From: Pedobacter aquae
GTDB taxonomy: Bacteria > Bacteroidota > Bacteroidia > Sphingobacteriales > Sphingobacteriaceae
Length of the DNA stretch: 64,000 bases
Reading direction: 5' to 3'
Assembly (NCBI RefSeq): GCF_008195825.1
Contig: NZ_CP043329.1
Coordinates: 2,790,001-2,854,000 of the forward strand
Both the position numbers and the translations under genes were made by a program. Under the pieces are notes generated by a model. That model was not told the DNA's origin. It ran no database searches and saw nothing but the letters and a program-made list of their open reading frames with translations. Positions 18,370 to 27,478 of this stretch are shown here, piece after piece (position 1 is the stretch's first letter; every line of letters starts with the position of its first letter).

Positions 18370-18807
18370 TTACTTACTTAATTCTTGCAAAAGTTTTTCA
18401 CATTGTGTGTAAACCAAATCAAAAACAAGGGGAAATTCTTCGTCGTTATAATAAGGGTCTGGCACAAAACCATCAGGAATAAAGAGCTTTACTTTTTCTT
18501 CTTGTTCAGGCGTTTTGGCTTGTGCTATAACATCGCGGTAGTTTTGCTTATCCATCACCAAAATAAGATCAAAAGTCTCAAAATCTGCAGAGCTAAATTG
18601 CCTTGCTCTTTGGTTGGTAATATCTATGCCGTTTGCTTTAGCTACTGCAATAGAACGTCTATCTGGCTGGCAACCAATATGCCAAGAACCTGTACCGGCC
18701 GAGTCTATTTCCCATTTAAAACCTTTTTGTTTAACCAAATCCTCCATCACGCCATGGGCTAAAGGCGATCTGCAGATATTGCCTAAACAAACCATTAAAA
18801 TTTTCAT
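18370..18807 (-). CDS. Low-molecular-weight protein-tyrosine phosphatase
   Basis: 145 residues, normal family size. The P-loop CLGNICRSP gives nucleophile Cys7 and Arg13; the general acid loop is VPDPYY with Asp117. The family hydrolyses phosphotyrosine and sometimes arginine phosphate on proteins. No tyrosine kinase or capsule genes lie beside it, so its partner is unknown. It lies 11 nt after the lipoprotein gene at 18819 and 31 nt before the small secreted protein, suggesting one transcript. Confidence 0.93.
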   Translation of the reverse strand: MKILMVCLGNICRSPLAHGVMEDLVKQKGFKWEIDSAGTGSWHIGCQPDRRSIAVAKANGIDITNQRARQFSSADFETFDLILVMDKQNYRDVIAQAKTPEQEEKVKLFIPDGFVPDPYYNDEEFPLVFDLVYTQCEKLLQELSK

Positions 18808-18818
18808 AAAAGCTTTAC

Positions 18819-19316
18819 TTATAATTTACAAGAAGTTCTTTCTTTAAGAACTATGAAGTGTGGCAAGGTTTGTAGTTTACTTTTAATTTGTAGGGTATCC
18901 TGATGTTTTTTAAGCATCAAAAAATCATACTCAAACTTTCCAAAGCGGTAGCAACTGTTCTCGGGCTTATACTTGTAATCTTGGTTTACAAAAGCTCCGT
19001 TAAGTTTCAAAGTATCGGCTACAACAGTGTATGTTCCTTTTACATACTCTCTCCATGTATCGGTATTATAACACTCGCCACCATATAAATTTACTTTAGA
19101 GTGGGTGTTTATCTGGAGGTAAAAAGAATCGCAAGTAAATTTAAATTGATATTGCTCGTAATTAACCAATTGGTTTTTAAGCGGGATGCTATCTTCTGTC
19201 CAGCTACCTTGTAAAAAAGCATCTCCTGCACTAGGTACTTGCTCATTAAAAGAACATGCTTGTAGAGAAATAAAAAATACGGCATACAGTACCCTAGATT
19301 TATGATATCCTATCAT
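18819..19316 (-). CDS. Lipoprotein downstream of fumC, function unknown
   Basis: 165 residues from the ATG at 19316; an in-frame ATG 36 nt upstream would put a polar extension before the signal peptide and is less likely. Signal peptide with lipobox SLQAC. The mature part starts SFNEQVPSAGDAFLQGSWTED and looks lipocalin-like or beta-sandwich-like (GTYTVVADTLKLNG), as in many small Bacteroidota lipoproteins with a GxW motif. It follows fumC by about 100 nt. No function assigned. Confidence 0.75.
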   Translation of the reverse strand: MIGYHKSRVLYAVFFISLQACSFNEQVPSAGDAFLQGSWTEDSIPLKNQLVNYEQYQFKFTCDSFYLQINTHSKVNLYGGECYNTDTWREYVKGTYTVVADTLKLNGAFVNQDYKYKPENSCYRFGKFEYDFLMLKKHQDTLQIKSKLQTLPHFIVLKERTSCKL

Positions 19317-19418
19317 CATCTCATTAAAAAACCCAACCGTAAAATTTAGCATGTATTTGTACTTTTTATAAAAGCAGAGGCTTTTTCAAACCTCTGCTGT
19401 ATGAAATTACTTATGTAA

Positions 19419-20816
19419 CTATTTAAGCGAGCCCACCATATCTTCTGGCTTAACCCACTCTGTAAACTGCTCGCTGGTTAATAAACCAAGCTCTACAGCA
19501 GCTTCGCGTAATGTTTTATTTTCTTTATGCGCCTTTTTAGCAATTTTAGCAGCATTTTCATAACCAATATATGGGTTTAAAGCGGTAACCAACATTAAAG
19601 AGTTTTCTAAATGCTTTTTAATTTCTGGTAAGTTAGGCTCTATACCAACCGCACAATTGTTATTGAAAGATACGCAAGCATCTCCAATTAAACGGGCAGA
19701 TTGCAATACGTTAGACGCTATTACAGGTTTGAAAACGTTAAGCTCGAAATGTCCATTTGAACCTCCAAAAGAAACGGCTACATCATTACCTATAACTTGT
19801 GCACAAACCATTGTTAAAGCCTCTGGCTGTGTTGGGTTTACTTTACCTGGCATAATAGAAGAACCTGGTTCATTATCTGGGATAATGATTTCGCCAATGC
19901 CGCATCTTGGGCCAGAGCTTAACATCCTCACATCATTACCTATCTTCATTAAAGAAACTGCCGCTCTTTTTAATGCTCCTGATAATTCTACCATAGCATC
20001 ATGTGCTGCTAAAGCTTCAAATTTATTAGGCGCTGTTACAAAAGGTAAACCTGTTAAATCTGCAATATGTTTAGCTACCAAAACATCATAACCTTTTGGT
20101 GTATTTAAGCCTGTACCAACTGCTGTGCCACCTAAAGCCAACTCTTTTACTGCCTCTAAAGCTTGCTTAACAGTTTTTATGCTATTGGTAAGCTGTTGCG
20201 CATAACCAGAAAACTCTTGCCCTAAGGTTAAAGGTGTAGCATCCATAAAATGGGTGCGCCCGGTTTTTACAATTTCTGCAAAATCTTGTGATTTTTTTAC
20301 CAAAGTAGCTCTTAAAAGTTCTAAGCCTGGTAAAGTAATTTCAACCACTTGCTTGTAAGCAGCAATATGCATGGCTGTTGGAAAAGTATCGTTAGATGAT
20401 TGTGATTTATTTACATCATCATTTGGATGCAACACTTTTTTATCATCATTTAAAGACCCACCGTTTATAACATGTGCTCTGTAAGCGATTACTTCATTAG
20501 CATTCATGTTAGACTGCGTACCAGAACCTGTTTGCCAAATCACTAATGGAAACTGATCATCCAATTTACCTTCTAAAATTTCTTCACAAGCTTTTGCAAT
20601 TAAATCTCTCTTTTCTGTAGAAAGTACACCTAAATCGCAATTAGCCATTGCTGCTGCCTTTTTTAAATAGGCAAAAGCATAGATAATTTCTTTAGGCATA
20701 GATGCCTCTGGACCAATTTTGAAGTTGTTTCTTGAGCGTTCTGTTTGTGCTCCCCAGTATTTATCTGCCGGAACTTTAACTTCGCCCATGGTATCATGTT
20801 CTATTCTGTATTCCAT
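19419..20816 (-). CDS. fumC: Fumarate hydratase, class II
   Basis: 465 residues, iron-independent class II fumarase of the aspartase/fumarase superfamily. Visible signatures: [14 protein letters not shown], the [10 protein letters not shown] segment and [15 protein letters not shown]. It interconverts fumarate and malate in the citric acid cycle. Starts [22 protein letters not shown] as usual. Divergent from the serine hydrolase at 20976, with a candidate -7 element about 27 nt upstream of its start. Confidence 0.97.
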   Translation of the reverse strand: MEYRIEHDTMGEVKVPADKYWGAQTERSRNNFKIGPEASMPKEIIYAFAYLKKAAAMANCDLGVLSTEKRDLIAKACEEILEGKLDDQFPLVIWQTGSGTQSNMNANEVIAYRAHVINGGSLNDDKKVLHPNDDVNKSQSSNDTFPTAMHIAAYKQVVEITLPGLELLRATLVKKSQDFAEIVKTGRTHFMDATPLTLGQEFSGYAQQLTNSIKTVKQALEAVKELALGGTAVGTGLNTPKGYDVLVAKHIADLTGLPFVTAPNKFEALAAHDAMVELSGALKRAAVSLMKIGNDVRMLSSGPRCGIGEIIIPDNEPGSSIMPGKVNPTQPEALTMVCAQVIGNDVAVSFGGSNGHFELNVFKPVIASNVLQSARLIGDACVSFNNNCAVGIEPNLPEIKKHLENSLMLVTALNPYIGYENAAKIAKKAHKENKTLREAAVELGLLTSEQFTEWVKPEDMVGSLK

Positions 20817-20842
20817 TTCGCTAATTAATTTTTAAATGCGTT

Positions 20843-20850
20843 CAAATTTA
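20843..20850 (-). promoter_or_regulatory. Candidate -7 element TAAATTTG for fumC
   Basis: Matches TAnnTTTG on the minus strand, 27 nt before the fumC ATG. A TTG at the expected distance is not seen. The 159-bp gap between the divergent genes must hold both promoters; none is obvious for the rightward gene. Confidence 0.35.
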
Positions 20851-20975
20851 TAATTTTTGTCCGTTTTATATGATATAAACAAACAAATACCCGAATGTTT
20901 AAAACTCATTTCTGTTTTCTTTTATATAATTTCTAATTTTCCCTCGTTTACAATTGCGAACCATATTTTTTTTAG

Positions 20976-22196
20976 ATGATACAACGTAGCTTTTTCATAG
21001 CCTCTATTTGCGCCATTTTATGCTCTTCCTGCTCTTCTAACACAGAAAACAAGGATAAAGACCCTAAAGTTAGAACTATTGATGATGATAAAACTGATAG
21101 CCTTCTTTTAGTTTACGATCAAAAAAAGGAAGATAAATATATTGCCGAGTTTGCCCAAAGACTTCATAAACGCTCTGGTTTTAACGGAAATATACTGGTA
21201 GCTAAAAAAGGAAAAATCATTTATCAGAAATCTTTAGGCTGGGCAGATTACCTTCATCGCGATAGCTTAAAAATAAATTCGGTTTTTGAACTGGCTTCTG
21301 TTACCAAAACTTTTACCGGCGTAGCCATTATGCAGTTGATAGAACAAGGAAAACTTTCTTTAACTGATGATGTAAAAAAGTTTTATCCAAACTTCCCTTA
21401 TGATGGCATTAACGTAAAGCTATTACTTACCCACAGAAGCGGTATGATGAATTATGTTTACTTTGTTGATGATATCTGGCGTAAAGAAAAGCGAGACATG
21501 AAAAAAGGCATCACCAATGATGAGGTGATGCATATTATTGCAGAACGTAAACCCAACCCTTATACCAAACCCGATAATCGTTTCCATTATAACAACTCTA
21601 ACTATATGGTTTTAGGCGCTATCATAGAAAAAGTTACAGGTATGAGCTACGCCGATTATATGATGGAAAATGTTTTTAAACCAGCAGGGATGAAAAATAC
21701 CCACGTATATTCTAAAGCGGTTTATGATAAAATTCCGGTAGATGTTGTTGGGCATGACCGTACTTGGCGCTACTCGGTTGCACAAAATTTCTTAGATGGC
21801 CCAGTGGGCGACAAAGGTATTTACAGCACCATTCATGATTTAGTTTTGTACGATAATGCCTTAAAAACTGGCAGATTATTAAGTAAAGAAAGTTTAGACT
21901 CGGCCTATACCGGAAGAAATACCCCAGTTAACGGTCATTTTAACTACGGCTACGGCTGGAGAATTTTTGATGGCGATAAAGGCGAAAAAGTAGTTTACCA
22001 TACCGGATGGTGGCATGGATTTAGACACATCTATGTAAGAGATATTAAAAAAGACATTGTTATTGTTTTGTTAGGCAATTTAACCAATGGCAGCTTGCTA
22101 CATTTAGATGATTTATACAAACACCTAAAAGTACCTGTGATTAGAAAAAATGCTTATCACGGCAGCGGAAGCCTACCCGGAAGCGATGAAGATTAA
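20976..22196 (+). CDS. Serine hydrolase lipoprotein, class C beta-lactamase-like fold
   Basis: 406 residues. Lipoprotein-type signal with Cys19 (LCSSC), linker of Asp/Lys, then the penicillin-binding-protein-like serine hydrolase domain: SVTK (Ser108, Lys111), HYNNSNYMVLG for the YxN motif, and HTGWWHGF for the third (HxG) motif. Proteins of this kind are D-amino-acid peptidases or esterases; true beta-lactamase activity cannot be claimed. Probably attached to the envelope facing the periplasm. Divergent from fumC; YbaB follows after 58 nt. Confidence 0.9.
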   Translation: MIQRSFFIASICAILCSSCSSNTENKDKDPKVRTIDDDKTDSLLLVYDQKKEDKYIAEFAQRLHKRSGFNGNILVAKKGKIIYQKSLGWADYLHRDSLKINSVFELASVTKTFTGVAIMQLIEQGKLSLTDDVKKFYPNFPYDGINVKLLLTHRSGMMNYVYFVDDIWRKEKRDMKKGITNDEVMHIIAERKPNPYTKPDNRFHYNNSNYMVLGAIIEKVTGMSYADYMMENVFKPAGMKNTHVYSKAVYDKIPVDVVGHDRTWRYSVAQNFLDGPVGDKGIYSTIHDLVLYDNALKTGRLLSKESLDSAYTGRNTPVNGHFNYGYGWRIFDGDKGEKVVYHTGWWHGFRHIYVRDIKKDIVIVLLGNLTNGSLLHLDDLYKHLKVPVIRKNAYHGSGSLPGSDED

Positions 22197-22254
22197 CATG
22201 ATTTAAAACATTTCACCCATAAAATTTATTTAATCCTTTAACAAAAGAGCCAAC

Positions 22255-22578
22255 ATGTTTGATAAGTTATTTGAAGCACAAAAGAAAGCAGAAGAAGTTA
22301 AGAAAAGACTAGAAACCATTAGCGTAACTGGCGAGGCAGAAAACGGTGCTATAAAAGTTATTGCTACTGCTGGTAAAACCATTAAATCTATAGCTATTGC
22401 CGATGATTTTTATACATCAACAGATAAAGAGGCTTTAGAAGAATTAATAGCCCTTGCCGTGAATAAAGCTTTAGAACAAGCAGAAAAAATTTCGCAAGCA
22501 GAAACTGCCGCCATGACACAAGAAATGCTAGGCAGCATGGGTGGCTTAGGTGCATTAGGCAATCTATTTGGTAAATAA
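22255..22578 (+). CDS. ybaB: YbaB/EbfC-family nucleoid-associated protein
   Basis: 107 residues, typical of the family: a charged N-terminal helix (MFDKLFEAQKKAEEVKKRL), a central beta segment with GAIKVIATAGKTIKSIAI, and a C-terminal helix with Gly/Met-rich tail. YbaB dimers bind DNA and are linked to nucleoid structure and recombination. Here dnaX and recR are not adjacent. It is followed after 11 nt by the metallo-hydrolase gene, likely the same transcript. Confidence 0.92.
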   Translation: MFDKLFEAQKKAEEVKKRLETISVTGEAENGAIKVIATAGKTIKSIAIADDFYTSTDKEALEELIALAVNKALEQAEKISQAETAAMTQEMLGSMGGLGALGNLFGK

Positions 22579-22589
22579 ATAAACATTTT

Positions 22590-23282
22590 ATGAAGGTAAA
22601 TTATTTAGGACACTCTTGCTTTTTACTACAAACAGGAGGAAAGAAAATTTTAATTGATCCATTCATTTCTCCTAATGAATTGGCAAAACATATTGACATC
22701 AATACCATTGAATGTGATTATATTTTAATCTCTCACGGCCACGGAGACCATGTAGCTGATGTACAAAGCATAGCGCAAAGAACAGGAGCAAAATTGGTAA
22801 GCTCCTATGAAATTGTAGAGTGGTTTGCCAAACAAGGTGTAGCTGGCGGGCATCCATTAAACATAGGCGGTTCTTGGAATTTTGATTTCGGGACGGTTAA
22901 AATGACTTATGCCGCACATTCTAACTCTTTACCAGATGGCACTTACGGAGGCACAGCAGGTGGTTTTATCATTAAAACAGAAGGAAAATCTTACTACTAC
23001 GCTGGCGATACCTCTCTTACCCAAGACATGAAGTTAATTGGCGAGTTTCATGATATTGAACATGCCTTTCTGCCTATAGGCGATAATTTTACTATGGGTG
23101 TTGAGGAAGCCACCATTGCTGCAAAGTTTGTAGGCTGCAAAAAAGTTATTGGTATGCATTACGATACTTTTGGCTATATCAAAATAGATAGCGATGCTGC
23201 TAAACAAAAATTTACTGATGCCGGGCAAACGCTTACGCTGATGAAAATAAGTTTAAAAGATGAGGATAGTATAGAGATTTAA
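22590..23282 (+). CDS. Metal-dependent hydrolase, UPF0173/UlaG-like metallo-beta-lactamase fold
   Basis: 230 residues. Starts MKVNYLGHSCFLL, with the metal motif SHGHGDH (His49, His51, Asp53, His54), YAAHSNSLPDG, YYAGDTSLTQDM and IGMHYDTF, all standard for UPF0173 proteins. A two-metal cytosolic hydrolase whose natural substrate is not known. Immediately downstream of ybaB, ended by a terminator at 23301-23340. Confidence 0.93.
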   Translation: MKVNYLGHSCFLLQTGGKKILIDPFISPNELAKHIDINTIECDYILISHGHGDHVADVQSIAQRTGAKLVSSYEIVEWFAKQGVAGGHPLNIGGSWNFDFGTVKMTYAAHSNSLPDGTYGGTAGGFIIKTEGKSYYYAGDTSLTQDMKLIGEFHDIEHAFLPIGDNFTMGVEEATIAAKFVGCKKVIGMHYDTFGYIKIDSDAAKQKFTDAGQTLTLMKISLKDEDSIEI

Positions 23283-23300
23283 GTAAATCCCAACTCCATA

Positions 23301-23340
23301 AAAAAAGCGTATCTCATTAATTTGAAACACGCTTTTTTTT
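23301..23340 (+). terminator. Intrinsic terminator
   Basis: AAAAAAGCGT (23301-23310) pairs with ACGCTTTTTT (23329-23338), followed by more T; it ends the ybaB/hydrolase unit 19 nt after the stop codon. Confidence 0.8.
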
Positions 23341-23495
23341 GAATTTTTTTATCCTTCACACAAGGCTTTCCTACTTCATGACCGGCCATCTTGATATTTA
23401 AGTGATTGGAAATGTTGAGAGTTAAAATTTTAATGGTCTTATTTTAATTGTTTTTGTCATCTTTAAATATTATTATAATCATTGTTTTTAAGCTC

Positions 23496-24470
23496 ATGAA
23501 TCAACAATTTTCTGAAATAGTACAACTAATTAGACAATCCCGAAATAACGCTTTAAAAGCTGTTAATACTGAACTGATTAATTTATATTGGAATATTGGA
23601 GCTTACATAGCCAAACAAATTGATAATGCAAATTGGGGGCAATCAGTTGTAAAAGAATTAGCTGATTTTATAGCGCATAAAGAACCAGAACTAAAAGGTT
23701 TTTCTGATAAAAATCTTTGGAGAATGAAACAGTTTTACGAAGCTTATAAAGATTTTCCAAAACTCTCACCACTGGTGAGAGAAATTAGTTGGACAAATAA
23801 TTTAATCATTCTTTCAAGAACCAAAACAAAAGAAGAAAAAGAGTTTTACTTAAATATTTGCAAACAAGAAAATTATAGTAAAAGAGAATTAGACCGCCAA
23901 ATTTCAGCAGGTCTTTTTGAGCGCACTATGTTAGGAAATACAAAACTCTCACCAGTGTTGAGAGAATTACACCCTAACTTTAATAACAGCTTTAAAGATG
24001 CTTACATCTTAGAATTCTTAAACCTCAAAGAAACACATAAAGAAAGCGATTTACAAAAAGGATTAATCAAACAAATGAAAGATTTTGTTTTAGAGTTAGG
24101 AAAAGACTTTTTGTTTATTAGTGAAGAATATAAAATACAGGTAGGCAACAGTGATTTTTATATTGATCTTTTGTTTTATCACAGAGGCTTACAATGTTTG
24201 GTAGCGTTTGAATTAAAAGCCGATAAATTTAAGCCAGAGCATTTAGGTCAACTTAACTTTTATCTAGAGGCTTTGGATAGAGATGTTAAAAAGCAAAATG
24301 AAAACCCAAGCATTGGAATACTTCTTTGTAAAGATAAAGACAATGAAGTAGTAGAATATGCTTTGAGTCGCAGCCTTTCTCCTACCATGGTTTCAGAATA
24401 TCAAATTCAACTGCCTGATAAAAAATTGCTTCAACAAAAGCTGCATGAGTTATTTGAGGAGAAAAACTAG
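23496..24470 (+). CDS. YhcG/DUF1016-type PD-(D/E)xK nuclease domain protein
   Basis: 324 residues from the ATG at 23496; an upstream TTG at 23448 would add a hydrophobic tail foreign to the family. N-terminal DUF1016 helical domain (about 1-150) with YWNIGAYIAKQI, then a PD-(D/E)xK nuclease domain with Asp224 in SDFYIDLLFYH and Glu239/Lys241 in VAFELKADKF. The family occurs near restriction systems and mobile DNA, but no methylase or restriction gene is here, so it stands alone with its own flanking gaps. Two related palindromic stretches encode LSPLVRE (90-96) and LSPVLRE (151-157). Function unproven; possibly defence or DNA processing. Confidence 0.88.
   Translation: MNQQFSEIVQLIRQSRNNALKAVNTELINLYWNIGAYIAKQIDNANWGQSVVKELADFIAHKEPELKGFSDKNLWRMKQFYEAYKDFPKLSPLVREISWTNNLIILSRTKTKEEKEFYLNICKQENYSKRELDRQISAGLFERTMLGNTKLSPVLRELHPNFNNSFKDAYILEFLNLKETHKESDLQKGLIKQMKDFVLELGKDFLFISEEYKIQVGNSDFYIDLLFYHRGLQCLVAFELKADKFKPEHLGQLNFYLEALDRDVKKQNENPSIGILLCKDKDNEVVEYALSRSLSPTMVSEYQIQLPDKKLLQQKLHELFEEKN
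23763..23781 (+). repeat. 19-bp palindrome inside the nuclease gene, copy 1
   Basis: Perfect inverted repeat: CTCTCACC, 3-nt loop, GGTGAGAG. It encodes LSPLVRE in frame and is related to the copy at 23946-23964; the flanks AAAA before and AA after are also shared. Confidence 0.8.
23946..23964 (+). repeat. 19-bp imperfect palindrome inside the nuclease gene, copy 2
   Basis: CTCTCA at one end and TGAGAG at the other, differing from copy 1 at four central positions. It encodes LSPVLRE in the same frame, 183 bp downstream of copy 1. Confidence 0.75.
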
Positions 24471-24618
24471 CCTAAGTAAAATCGAAACAATTAAAACATG
24501 ACTATAATTCAGTTCTGCAAAATGGATGTAGTATTTTAAATTGGTTTATCGCTAACAAATGAATTGATAAAACAATACGAGAATAAATATAGATTAAACT
24601 AACTGTAAAAATTTAAAA

Positions 24619-24657
24619 AAACCCTTGAAAAATATTTATTTACAAGGGTTTATTTTT
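24619..24657. terminator. Terminator between convergent nuclease gene and glgC
   Basis: AAACCCTTG (24619-24627) pairs with CAAGGGTTT (24643-24651), followed by ATTTTTG on the plus strand. The rest of the 246-bp gap (24471-24716) is AT-rich without further recognisable features. Confidence 0.7.
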
Positions 24658-24716
24658 GTTAAAGTGATTCCAAAGAAACTTTCTTTGAAGGAAAGGGATT
24701 GAGGGTAAGACTATCT

Positions 24717-25988
24717 CTACCCTATAACCGTTCCATCCGCAATGATTGCTTTTTTCTTGATGACGATGATACCATCTTTACAAGTATGGGTATCAAAATC
24801 TCCATCTTGTAAATGTGGACCACCATTAATTACAACGTTATTACCAATAAAGCAATTCTTATCTAAAATGGCATTGTTAATCGTACAATTTTCGCCAATA
24901 CCGGTTAAAGGTTTATGGGTTTGCTTTAAACCTTCAATTTCTTCAAGGGTTTGGTAATAATCGCTACCCATAACATAACAGTTAGAAATTTTTGTGCCTG
25001 CGCCTATTCTGGTTCTGATACCTATAACCGCTCTGCTAATTTCTTCTGCATTAATGATACAACCATCAGCAATAACCGTGTTGTTTAATTTTGTTCCTGA
25101 TATTTTTGATGGTGGAAGCATCCTAGCTCTGGAAAAAATAGGGCAAGGACTAAACAAATTAAATTCTGGAACTTCATCTGTGATGCCTAAATTGGCTTCA
25201 AAGAACGAGTCTATATTTCCGATATCTGTCCAATAACCTTCGTATTGGTAACTAACAATTTTATTTACACCAACAGCCTGTGGGATAATTTCTTTACCAA
25301 AATCATGACGCTCATTACCCTCCAACATACTAATCAATACATCTTTATTGAAAAGATATATACCCATAGATGCTAGGTAATGTCTACCTTGTTTTGCCAT
25401 CTCCTCGCCTACTTCAGATTCCCAACCAATAATTTTCTCGGCATTTGGTTTCTCTGTAAAAGCTGTTATAGAAAGGTTTTCATCAGCCTTTAAAATGCCA
25501 AAACTGGTTCCGTCTTTAGCGTTAACCGGGATGGTAGCAATAGAAATATCAGCTCCTTTTTCAACATGCGAATCAACCATAGCTTCAAAATCCATTTGGT
25601 AAAGCTGGTCGCCAGATAAGATTAATACATATTCAAAATCATGCTGTTTTACATGATGTAAACTTTGTCTTACAGCATCAGCTGTACCTTGGTACCAGGT
25701 TGTATTTAAAGGAGTTTGCTCTGCTGCCAAAATATCCACAAAAGCATCACTAAAAACACTAAAATGATAGGTGTTTTTAATGTGTTTATTTAAAGATGCC
25801 GAGTTAAACTGAGTTAAAACGAAAATCCTTTTTAAGTTAGAATTTATACAGTTAGAGATAGGAATATCAACCAAACGATATTTACCAGCAATAGGAACTG
25901 CCGGTTTAGAACGTGTTGCTGTAAGAGGATAAAGACGAGAGCCTTGCCCGCCACCTAGGATAATTGAAATGACTTTAGATGGTACCAT
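24717..25988 (-). CDS. glgC: Glucose-1-phosphate adenylyltransferase
   Basis: 423 residues. N-terminal nucleotidyltransferase with GGGQGSRLYPLTATRSKPAV, GTADAVRQ and EGYWTDIGNIDSFFEAN, and a C-terminal left-handed beta-helix with hexapeptide-like repeats. It makes ADP-glucose from glucose-1-phosphate and ATP, the committed step of bacterial glycogen synthesis. It overlaps the end of glgA by 14 nt and is the second gene of that operon. Branching enzyme and phosphorylase genes are not in the window. Confidence 0.96.
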   Translation of the reverse strand: MVPSKVISIILGGGQGSRLYPLTATRSKPAVPIAGKYRLVDIPISNCINSNLKRIFVLTQFNSASLNKHIKNTYHFSVFSDAFVDILAAEQTPLNTTWYQGTADAVRQSLHHVKQHDFEYVLILSGDQLYQMDFEAMVDSHVEKGADISIATIPVNAKDGTSFGILKADENLSITAFTEKPNAEKIIGWESEVGEEMAKQGRHYLASMGIYLFNKDVLISMLEGNERHDFGKEIIPQAVGVNKIVSYQYEGYWTDIGNIDSFFEANLGITDEVPEFNLFSPCPIFSRARMLPPSKISGTKLNNTVIADGCIINAEEISRAVIGIRTRIGAGTKISNCYVMGSDYYQTLEEIEGLKQTHKPLTGIGENCTINNAILDKNCFIGNNVVINGGPHLQDGDFDTHTCKDGIIVIKKKAIIADGTVIG

Positions 25989-27405
25989 GTTGTAGTGTTA
26001 AGCTGCTGTATAAATGAATATATTGCTGTGCCGATTTATTCCATGAAAAGTCTAAACTCATCATAGATTTTCTTATTTGTGTTAGTTTTTTATTGTCTTG
26101 ATAGAGGTAGATAGCCCTTTCGATAGCTTTTACTATATCGCTTACCTCACAATTATCAAATCTTATACCATAGCCACCGGTATCATCAATATCAATAATA
26201 GAATCTTTTAATCCGCCGGTTGCCCTTACAATAGCTACTGTGCCGTATTTTAAAGCGTATAATTGGTTTAAACCGCAAGGCTCTACTCTTGATGGCATCA
26301 AAATAAAATCTGCCGCTGCATAAATCTGATGGGAAAGCTCCTCGTTGTAACCGATATAAACATTATAGTCTTTAAATTCTTCTTTTAAATCTACAAGTTG
26401 CTGCTCTATGTATTTCTCGCCAGAACCTAAAACCAACACACTTATTTGCCCATCAAAAGCTTTTAAGCTATCTCTTATAGCATCGGCAAGTTTATCTGCC
26501 CCTTTCTCTAAAACTAACCTACCTATAAATGTAAAAAGTGGTTTTGTTTCATCTAAACCAAAAGCTCTACAAATTTCTGCCTTATTAAAAGCTTTACCTT
26601 GCACTACACTGCTAGCCGTATAAGTTTTAGCAATCATTTTATCTTTAGCAGGATTCCAAACGGCTGGGTCTATACCATTTAAAATACCTATTCCTTTTTG
26701 CTGCTCCAACTCGAATAAAAATTCTAGTCCGTTTGCTTGATGTTTTAGCTCGGCCAAATAACTTGGCGAAACGGTAGTGTAAGCCCAACAACATTTTACT
26801 GCTGCGGCCAAAGAATTAATACAGCCACCCCAATCTAGAAGACCTGTTTTGCTCGTATCGGCATCTGGTAGATAGTAGAATTTATCCCATCCCAACCAAC
26901 CTTGGTATTGCCCATTATGTATAGTTAAAACTGTAGGGATATCTTTTAAGGAGTTAAATCTGGATGAATGCTGCATGAGAAAAGGCACTAAACCAGCATG
27001 ATGATCATGACAATGTACCAAATCTACTTCAACATTTGCTTTTACCAGCCAATCTACCACAGCAATTTGATAGGCTACAAACTGCTCTATTTCATCTGGA
27101 TAGCAATATATTTCTTCGCGATCTAATAAACTTGGTATTTTAACCAAATAAAGCTCAAAACCTAGTACATCTTTTTCTTCTTTCAGGATTTCATAATCGA
27201 AAACCCTTTGCCCTAAATGAGAAGAACTGCTAAAAACGTTTATTAAATGATGCTCTTGCGTAAATTTCCGATTATAAAAAGGCATCACAACGCTTGCTTG
27301 TACGCCTTCTTGTTTTTGATATTTTGGAAGTGCACCCACAACATCGCCCAGGCCGCCTGCCTTGGCTACCGGATAACATTCTGCACTTAAATGTAATACA
27401 TTCAT
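25975..27405 (-). CDS. glgA: Glycogen synthase (ADP-glucose type)
   Basis: 476 residues, GT5 family. Starts MNVLHLSAECYPVAKAGGLGDV with the ADP-glucose-binding Lys15-x-Gly-Gly motif; the C-terminal Rossmann half has FIGRLVLEKGADKL and the acceptor/donor motif MPSRVEPCGLNQLYALKYGT. It adds glucose from ADP-glucose to alpha-1,4-glucan chains. First gene of the glgA-glgC operon, with a 73-nt gap from polA, which lies upstream on the same strand. Confidence 0.96.
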   Translation of the reverse strand: MNVLHLSAECYPVAKAGGLGDVVGALPKYQKQEGVQASVVMPFYNRKFTQEHHLINVFSSSSHLGQRVFDYEILKEEKDVLGFELYLVKIPSLLDREEIYCYPDEIEQFVAYQIAVVDWLVKANVEVDLVHCHDHHAGLVPFLMQHSSRFNSLKDIPTVLTIHNGQYQGWLGWDKFYYLPDADTSKTGLLDWGGCINSLAAAVKCCWAYTTVSPSYLAELKHQANGLEFLFELEQQKGIGILNGIDPAVWNPAKDKMIAKTYTASSVVQGKAFNKAEICRAFGLDETKPLFTFIGRLVLEKGADKLADAIRDSLKAFDGQISVLVLGSGEKYIEQQLVDLKEEFKDYNVYIGYNEELSHQIYAAADFILMPSRVEPCGLNQLYALKYGTVAIVRATGGLKDSIIDIDDTGGYGIRFDNCEVSDIVKAIERAIYLYQDNKKLTQIRKSMMSLDFSWNKSAQQYIHLYSSLTLQHGTI

Positions 27406-27478
27406 TAAAGATAAATTGGTGCTTTAATTTAGTATTTTGTTATTTAAATGAAGAATTATTTCTTAATAAATTATGATT

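Noticed and set aside
18385-18762. 125-codon frame antisense to the tyrosine phosphatase gene
   Set aside because: Composition follows the antisense of a conserved gene; no recognisable protein features.
20976-22196. Beta-lactamase resistance gene
   Set aside because: The SxxK, YxN and HxG motifs are shared with many esterases and peptidases; nothing specific to beta-lactamases is seen.
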